DNA of 18,324 nt from Streptomyces sp. WM6378 (lineage in GTDB: Bacteria; Actinomycetota; Actinomycetes; Streptomycetales; Streptomycetaceae): contig NZ_LGDD01000022.1 of NCBI RefSeq assembly GCF_001279695.1, forward strand, positions 1 through 18,324, in the 5' to 3' direction. Below, one piece after another: positions 14,236 to 18,324 of this stretch. A program made the position numbers and the translations under genes. How positions within the stretch are numbered: position 1 is the stretch's first letter; each line of letters starts with the position of its first letter. The notes below the pieces were generated by a model. The model made no database searches and was not told where the DNA came from. It saw nothing but the letters and a program-made list of their open reading frames with translations.

Positions 14236-14262
14236 TGTCACATCCGCCGGCGCCGGCGCGTC
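14236..14262 (+). promoter_or_regulatory. ECF41-type promoter of the sigma-factor gene
   Basis: TGTCACA (14236-14242), exactly 16 bases, then CGTC (14259-14262). This is the motif reported for ECF41 sigma factors as I remember it: TGTCACA, 16 bases, CGTC. It lies 41 bases before the ATG at 14304, so the sigma factor probably transcribes its own gene. GTCACA (14237-14242) also forms an inverted repeat with TGTGAC (14268-14273), which may bind a regulator or be chance. Confidence 0.75.
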
Positions 14263-14303
14263 AGCGGTGTGACGGATCGGGTTGCGGCGAGGGGATGCGG
14301 GCC

Positions 14304-14858
14304 ATGAACGGGCAGGAATATCTGGCGGAGCGGTTCGAGTCGCAGCGGGGGCAATTGCGTTCCGTGGCCCATCGGATGCTCGGGTCGCTCCACGAGGCCG
14401 ATGACGCCGTGCAGGAGGCCTGGTCGCGGCTCGGCCGGTCCGACACCGTCGCGGTGGCGAACCTCGGGCGCTGGCTCACCATCGTCGTCGGGCGGGTCTG
14501 TCTCGACCTGCTGCGCGGCCGGGCCTGCCGCCGCGAGGCGCCGCTCGGGCCGCGCGTGCACGACCCGAGGGCCGGTGGCGCGGATGCCTCCGGCCCCGAA
14601 AGCGACGTACTGCTCGCCGATTCGGTGGGTCTGGCCCTGCTCGTCGTCCTTGAGACGCTGGACCCGGCCGAGCGGCTCGCCTTCGTCCTGCACGACCTCT
14701 TCGCCGTGCCCTTCGACGAGATCGCTCCCGTCATCGGGCGTACTCCGGCCGCCGCCCGCCGGCTCGCGGCCCGTGCCCGGCGCCGGGTAAGGGGCGGCGC
14801 CCCCGACACCGGCCTCGCGGGCCGTCGCGAGGTGGTCGAGGGGCCGAGCCCGGATTGA
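14304..14858 (+). CDS. ECF sigma factor of the ECF41/SigJ type lacking its SnoaL domain, 184 aa
   Basis: RNA polymerase sigma factor of the extracytoplasmic-function class. Region 2 is at 10-75 (AHRMLGSLHEADDAVQEAW, then ANLGRWLTIVVGRVCLDLLRG) and region 4 at about 108-163 (LLVVLETLDPAERLAFVLHD, FDEIAPVIGRTPAAARRLA). The linker PLGPRVHDP resembles the diverged form of the ECF41 linker. Full-length relatives run about 280-330 residues and continue after RREVV into a SnoaL-like regulatory domain. Here the frame ends eleven codons after RRE, at GPSPD, and only 65 bases remain before the copA stop, with no recognisable SnoaL remnant. Sigma function should persist, but regulation by the C-terminal domain is gone. 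ATG 14304 has GAGGGG nine bases upstream. Confidence 0.9.
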   Translation: MNGQEYLAERFESQRGQLRSVAHRMLGSLHEADDAVQEAWSRLGRSDTVAVANLGRWLTIVVGRVCLDLLRGRACRREAPLGPRVHDPRAGGADASGPESDVLLADSVGLALLVVLETLDPAERLAFVLHDLFAVPFDEIAPVIGRTPAAARRLAARARRRVRGGAPDTGLAGRREVVEGPSPD

Positions 14859-14894
14859 GCCGACTGTTCTGATGGTGCTGACCGTGCTGACGGC

Positions 14895-14912
14895 CTGAGC
14901 ACCGGTGCTCAG
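14895..14912. terminator. 18-bp perfect palindrome between the sigma gene and copA
   Basis: CTGAGCACCGGTGCTCAG is fully symmetric and can fold into a seven-pair stem with a CCGG loop on either strand. It lies between two converging genes, 37 bases after the sigma-factor stop and 12 bases from the copA stop, so a bidirectional terminator is the simplest reading. Confidence 0.55.
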
Positions 14913-14923
14913 CGGTCCGCTGA

Positions 14924-17179
14924 TCAGTGGTCTGCCGCCTTGAAGCTCCTCAGGCGCAACGAGTTGCCGACCACGAACACCGACGAGAACGCCATCGCCG
15001 CGCCCGCGATCATCGGGTTCAACAGGCCCGCCGCCGCCAGGGGCAGAGCGGCCACGTTGTAGGCGAAGGCCCAGAACAGGTTCGACTTGATCGTGCCGAG
15101 CGTCCTGCGGGAGAGCCGGATCGCGTCCGCCGCCGCCCGCAGGTCACCGCGTACGAGGGTGAGGTCGCCGGCCTCGATGGCGGCGTCGGTGCCGGTGCCC
15201 ATGGCGAGGCCGAGGTCGGCCTGGGCGAGGGCTGCCGCGTCGTTGACGCCGTCACCGACCATGGCGACCGAACGGCCTTCCGCCTGAAGGGACTTGACGA
15301 CGTCGACCTTGTCCTGGGGCATGACCTCCGCGTACACGGTCTCGATGCCGACCTCCGCCGCGACCGCCTCGGCGACCGCCCGGTTGTCGCCGGTCAGCAG
15401 GATCGGGGTCAGGCCGAGGGCGCGCAGGCGGCGGACCGCCTCGGGGCTGGTCTCCTTGACCGCGTCGGCGACTTCGAGGACCGCGCGGGCCTCGCCGTCC
15501 CAGGCGACCGCGATGGCGGTACGCCCCGCCGCCTCGGCCCCTTCCTTCGCCCGCTTCAGGGCCGGGGTCAGCTCCATCGCCGACTCGCTCAGGAGCCTCT
15601 CGCGGCCGACCAGGACCGCGCGGCCGTCGACGATGCCCTGGACGCCGAGGCCCGCGATGTTGGCGAAGTCCTCGGGGGTCGGCAGCGGACCGGCCTCGGA
15701 GGCGGCCGCGTCGGCCACCGCGCGGGCGACGGGATGCTCGGAGGAGTGCTCCAACGCACCTGCAAGGCGCAGGACTTCGGCCTTGTCGGTGCCGTCGGCG
15801 GTGTGGATGGCGAGGACGGTCATGCGGCCCGTGGTCACCGTGCCGGTCTTGTCCAGGACGATCGTGTCGACCTTGCGTGTGGTCTCCAGGACCTCCGGGC
15901 CCTTGATCAGGATGCCGAGCTGGGCGCCCCGGCCGGTGCCGACCATGAGGGCGGTCGGGGTGGCGAGGCCGAGGGCGCACGGGCAGGCGATGATCAGTAC
16001 AGCCACGGCGGCGGTGAACGCGGCGGTGAGGCCCGAGCCGTTGCCGAGCCAGAAGGCGAGGGTGGCGAGCGCGAGGCCGATGACGACAGGGACGAAGACG
16101 GCCGAGATCCGGTCGGCGAGGCGCTGGGCGGCGGCCTTGCCGTTCTGGGCGTCCTCGACGAGCCTGGCCATGCGGGCGAGTTGGGTGTCGGCGCCGACCC
16201 GGGAGGCCTCGACGACGAGGCGGCCGCCCGCGTTGAGGGTGGCACCGGTGACGGCGTCGCCGGGAGCGACCTCGACCGGGACGGACTCGCCGGTGAGCAT
16301 GGAGGCGTCGACCGCGGACGTCCCCTCGACCACGACACCATCGGTGGCGATCTTCTCGCCGGGCCGGACCAGGAAGCGGTCGCCGACCTTCAACTCACCG
16401 GTGGGGATGGTCAGTTCACTGCCATCGCCGTGGAGAACGGTCACGTCCTTGGCGCCCAGTTCGAGGAGCGCCTTCAGGGCCGCGCCAGCCTTGCGCTTGG
16501 AGCGGGCCTCGAAGTAGCGCCCGGCGAGGATGAAGGCGGTGACCCCGGCGGCGGCCTCCAGGTAGATGTTGCCCGCGCCGTCCGAGCGGCCGACGGTCAG
16601 CTCGAAGGGGTGGGTCATGCCCGGCATTCCGGCCGTGCCGAAGAACAGTGCCCACAGCGACCAGAGGAACGCGGCCGAGGTGCCGACCGAGATCAGCGTG
16701 TCCATGGTCGCCGCGCCGTGCCTGGCGTTGGTCCAGGCGGCCCGGTGGAAGGGCCAGGCGGCGTATGTCACGACCGGCACGGTCAGGGCGAGGGACAGCC
16801 ACTGCCAGTACGTGAACTGGAGGGCCGGAACCATCGACATCGCGATCACCGGCACGGCGAGGACGACCGCGGTGAGCAACCGCTGCCGCAGCGGCCGCAG
16901 CTCGCCGTCCGGGTCGGTGCCGCCCTCGGCCTCGGCCTCGGTCCGTATGGGCGTGGGCTCCTGGGCGGTGTAGCCGGTGGCCTCGACGGTGGCGATGAGG
17001 TCGTCGACGGACACGTCCTCGCGGAAGGTGACCTTCGCCTTCTCGGTGGCGTAGTTGACGGTGGCCTCGACCCCGTCCATGCGGTTGAGCTTCTTCTCGA
17101 TCCGGGCCGCGCACGAGGCGCAGGTCATGCCGCCGATGGCGAGCTCGACATCGGCGGCGCCGGATGTGGTGGTGGTCAC
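14924..17179 (-). CDS. copA: Copper-exporting P1B-type ATPase
   Basis: A 751-residue copper(I) efflux pump of the inner membrane. One N-terminal heavy-metal domain has GMTCASC (17-23). A-domain TGES is at 296-299, and the ion path has CPC (399-401) with YN (707-708) and MAFSS (729-733), the copper(I)-type signature. The phosphorylation site is DKTGT (D443), with SEHP (480-483), TGDN (596-599) and GDGVND (642-647) completing the nucleotide and hinge motifs. All catalytic residues are present. GTG 17179 is preceded by GAGGAG eight bases upstream. No copZ chaperone or csoR gene is adjacent, unlike many actinobacterial copper loci, so the chaperone and regulator must be elsewhere. Two CsoR-type operators lie 58 and 91 bases upstream, so it is likely derepressed by copper. 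Confidence 0.98.
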   Translation of the reverse strand: MTTTTSGAADVELAIGGMTCASCAARIEKKLNRMDGVEATVNYATEKAKVTFREDVSVDDLIATVEATGYTAQEPTPIRTEAEAEGGTDPDGELRPLRQRLLTAVVLAVPVIAMSMVPALQFTYWQWLSLALTVPVVTYAAWPFHRAAWTNARHGAATMDTLISVGTSAAFLWSLWALFFGTAGMPGMTHPFELTVGRSDGAGNIYLEAAAGVTAFILAGRYFEARSKRKAGAALKALLELGAKDVTVLHGDGSELTIPTGELKVGDRFLVRPGEKIATDGVVVEGTSAVDASMLTGESVPVEVAPGDAVTGATLNAGGRLVVEASRVGADTQLARMARLVEDAQNGKAAAQRLADRISAVFVPVVIGLALATLAFWLGNGSGLTAAFTAAVAVLIIACPCALGLATPTALMVGTGRGAQLGILIKGPEVLETTRKVDTIVLDKTGTVTTGRMTVLAIHTADGTDKAEVLRLAGALEHSSEHPVARAVADAAASEAGPLPTPEDFANIAGLGVQGIVDGRAVLVGRERLLSESAMELTPALKRAKEGAEAAGRTAIAVAWDGEARAVLEVADAVKETSPEAVRRLRALGLTPILLTGDNRAVAEAVAAEVGIETVYAEVMPQDKVDVVKSLQAEGRSVAMVGDGVNDAAALAQADLGLAMGTGTDAAIEAGDLTLVRGDLRAAADAIRLSRRTLGTIKSNLFWAFAYNVAALPLAAAGLLNPMIAGAAMAFSSVFVVGNSLRLRSFKAADH

Positions 17180-17236
17180 GGCTGCGGCTCCTCGGGTCAG
17201 GGGTGGTCGGATCTGTGGGTGATAGTGGCGCCCTCA

Positions 17237-17253
17237 ATACCCCCTGGGGGTAT
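17237..17253. promoter_or_regulatory. CsoR-type copper operator, site 1
   Basis: ATACCCCCTGGGGGTAT: perfect eight-base arms around a central T. This is the classic pseudo-palindrome bound by the copper-sensing repressor CsoR. It lies 58 bases upstream of the copA start, in the expected promoter region. Confidence 0.88.
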
Positions 17254-17269
17254 CTTGATAAGCCCATGT

Positions 17270-17286
17270 ATACCCCCAGGGCGTAT
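17270..17286. promoter_or_regulatory. CsoR-type copper operator, site 2
   Basis: ATACCCCCAGGGCGTAT: same architecture as site 1 with one mismatch between the arms. Its centre is 33 bases from that of site 1, about three helical turns, so both would face the same side of the DNA. Confidence 0.75.
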
Positions 17287-17464
17287 GGGATGCAAGAGGT
17301 TGCGGGGGGCGGCCGCCCGTCGCGCCCCGTCGCCGAGGGTGGGTATGAGGTGGGCCTCGCGGGGTTGCCGGTGGCGGGGCGGGCTTGCGGTCCTGGACTT
17401 CCGGTGCGGCGGAAAGGCCCGTACGGCCGCGTTTACCGGCCACGTGGGCGGGCATTTCGCGGCG

Positions 17465-17490
17465 TAGGCTAGTCAATGGACTAGACCTAT
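17465..17490 (+). promoter_or_regulatory. cutC promoter -10 box with DasR-like (dre) site
   Basis: TAGGCT (17465-17470) fits the Streptomyces -10 pattern TAnnnT; no -35 is evident. AATGGACTAGACCTAT (17475-17490) follows. Its core TGGACTAGACCT matches 10 of 12 positions of the DasR-responsive core TGGTCTAGACCA as I remember it, and it would overlap the start of transcription. CTAGTC/GACTAG (17469-17484) also form an inverted repeat. Confidence 0.45.
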
Positions 17491-17531
17491 TTGGGCCGAG
17501 CCGGGCCCGGGTTACGGAGGAATGGGGTCAG

Positions 17532-18221
17532 ATGAGCAACCGTGCACTGCTTGAGGTGATCGCGCTCGACGCGGAAGACGCCGTCGCGGCCCAGGCCGGC
17601 GGGGCGGACCGCCTGGAGCTGGTCACCGACATGGCGGCCGACGGGCTGACCCCGCCCCTGGAGACCTTCGCGGCGATCCGCGCGGCCGTCGACATCCCGC
17701 TGCGCGTGATGCTGCGGGCGGCGGACGGGTTCGCGGCGGGGGACGTCTCCGCGCTCGTACGTTCCGCGGAGGCGCTGCGGGCGGAGGGGGCGGAGGAATT
17801 CGTGCTCGGGTTCCTCGACGAGACCGGGGGGCCGGACATGGTGGCCGTACGGGCGCTGGCCTCCGCGCTCTCCGGGTGCCGCTGGACCTTCCACCGGGCC
17901 ATCGACCGGGCGGCCTCCCGGGACGCCCTCCGCAAGGAGCTCTCGGGAATGCCGGGCCTTGATACGTACCTGACCGCGGGATCCGGGCTGGGGGTCGACG
18001 ACGGGCTGCCCGTTCTCCTGGCGGAGGCGGCGCGGCGGGGGGATCCGGGGTACGAACCCCGGATCCTCGTGGGGGGCGGGCTGCGGCTGTCCCACCTGCC
18101 GGTGCTGCGCGCCGCGGGTATTGACGCGGTGCACATCGGCGGGGCGTCCCGTCCTGGCGGGTGGGCCGCCCCGGTGTCTTCGGCGGCGGTCGCGGAGTGG
18201 CGGGCGGCGCTCGACGCGTAG
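17532..18221 (+). CDS. cutC: CutC family protein, 229 aa
   Basis: A TIM-barrel protein of the CutC family, historically linked to copper tolerance but of uncertain biochemical role. Family marks: LLEVIALDAEDAVAAQAGGAD (6-26), RLELVTDMAADGLTPP (27-42), FVLGFLDETGGPD (90-102), FHRAID (120-125), and ILVGGGLRL with AVHIGG near the C-terminus. The usual RPRxGDF motif after strand 3 is changed to RAADGFAAGD (62-71). The only cysteine is C116, so the copper-binding cysteines described for human CutC are absent. ATG 17532 has GGAGG 11 bases upstream, a slightly long spacing. It is divergent from copA, yet the nearest operator-like site resembles a DasR element rather than a CsoR box. I am sure of the family, not of a copper role. 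Confidence 0.92.
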   Translation: MSNRALLEVIALDAEDAVAAQAGGADRLELVTDMAADGLTPPLETFAAIRAAVDIPLRVMLRAADGFAAGDVSALVRSAEALRAEGAEEFVLGFLDETGGPDMVAVRALASALSGCRWTFHRAIDRAASRDALRKELSGMPGLDTYLTAGSGLGVDDGLPVLLAEAARRGDPGYEPRILVGGGLRLSHLPVLRAAGIDAVHIGGASRPGGWAAPVSSAAVAEWRAALDA

Positions 18222-18271
18222 GGGGGTGCGGGGCGGCCTTCCGGCCCGGGGTCGGGCGGCCCCGGGGGCGT

Positions 18272-18324
18272 GGGGCTGAGCCCCGGCCCGCTTTCCCACC
18301 CGCCCGCCCGTGACGGGGGTGGGA
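18272..18324 (+). terminator. Hairpins downstream of cutC, running to the window end
   Basis: GGGGC-TGA-GCCCC (18272-18284) is a small stem. TCCCACCC (18294-18301) pairs with GGGTGGGA (18317-18324) around an inner CCCG/CGGG stem, and the outer stem may continue past the window edge. Such a GC-rich pair of hairpins 50-100 bases after a stop fits a terminator for cutC. The rest of 18222-18271 shows no gene. Confidence 0.55.

Larger units (their letters stand above)
17180..17531. other. Divergent copA-cutC intergenic region, 352 bases
   Basis: The copA side (17180-17290) holds two CsoR-type palindromes. The middle (17290-17455) is GC-rich with no convincing gene: short open frames there have no ribosome site or conserved-looking product. 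The cutC side has a TAGGCT -10-like box, the dre-like palindrome and a GGAGG ribosome site at 17516-17520. Confidence 0.7.

Noticed and set aside
14159..14303. Sigma factor starting further upstream at 14199
   Set aside because: The extra N-terminal residues have no sigma-region homology, overlap the probable promoter 14236-14262, and lack a ribosome site. ATG 14304 fits the family start.
14927..17467. 846-codon plus-strand open frame opposite copA
   Set aside because: CopA has every catalytic motif on the other strand. The plus frame is Gly/Arg/Asp repeats with no family features, an effect of high GC content.
17264..17472. Small plus-strand gene between copA and cutC, such as copZ
   Set aside because: No frame shows an MxCxxC heavy-metal motif or a ribosome site; the sequence looks like regulatory GC-rich spacer.
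1..18324. CRISPR array, tRNA genes, insertion sequences or prophage attachment sites
   Set aside because: No regularly spaced repeats, cloverleaf-like sequences, transposase or integrase motifs, or long terminal repeats were found by reading the window.

Overview
The window is high-GC DNA (roughly 70 percent or more by eye) with GTG starts, GGAGG-type ribosome sites and actinobacterial protein families. Together with the Cmx-type exporter, the cold-shock protein, the DUF4031 protein and the paired CsoR-type operators, this points to a Streptomyces chromosome or a close relative. I see no tRNA, rRNA, CRISPR array, transposase or phage gene. It reads as a chromosomal stretch with several small, independent functional islands.

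Layout. 1-2261 (minus): a large secreted protein, cut by the left edge of the window. Its N-terminal half carries a PD-(D/E)XK nuclease-like motif. 2463-2954 (plus): a small acidic orphan protein, divergent from it. 2966-5262 (minus): an XRE regulator, a cytochrome P450 and a cupin, which look like a small oxidative tailoring cassette. The P450 lacks the usual acid-alcohol pair of the I-helix. 5329-8720 (minus): a compact amino-sugar operon of RpiR/MurR-type regulator, MurQ etherase and PTS EIIBC permease, which together would import and convert N-acetylmuramic acid. 8826-9457 (plus): two coupled small genes, a CxxC protein and a DUF4031 protein. 9458-10014: a CspA-family gene with a structured leader and a strong bidirectional terminator. 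10036-12695 (minus): a Cmx/CmrA-like exporter, a GNAT acetyltransferase and an HD-domain hydrolase. 12887-14158 (plus): a proline-rich membrane protein with four copies of a 33-34 residue RPVEE repeat. 14304-14858 (plus): an ECF41/SigJ-like sigma factor that has lost its C-terminal SnoaL domain but keeps what looks like a perfect ECF41 promoter in front of it. 14924-17179 (minus): a CopA copper ATPase with two CsoR-type operators upstream. 17532-18221 (plus): CutC, with a DasR-like (dre) palindrome over its probable start of transcription.

The items most worth a second look are the truncated sigma factor with an intact autoregulatory promoter, the P450-cupin pair with its unusual I-helix, the secreted nuclease-like protein, the RPVEE-repeat membrane protein, and the dre-like site in front of a cysteine-poor CutC. 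Family assignments come from reading the proteins; no database search was run.
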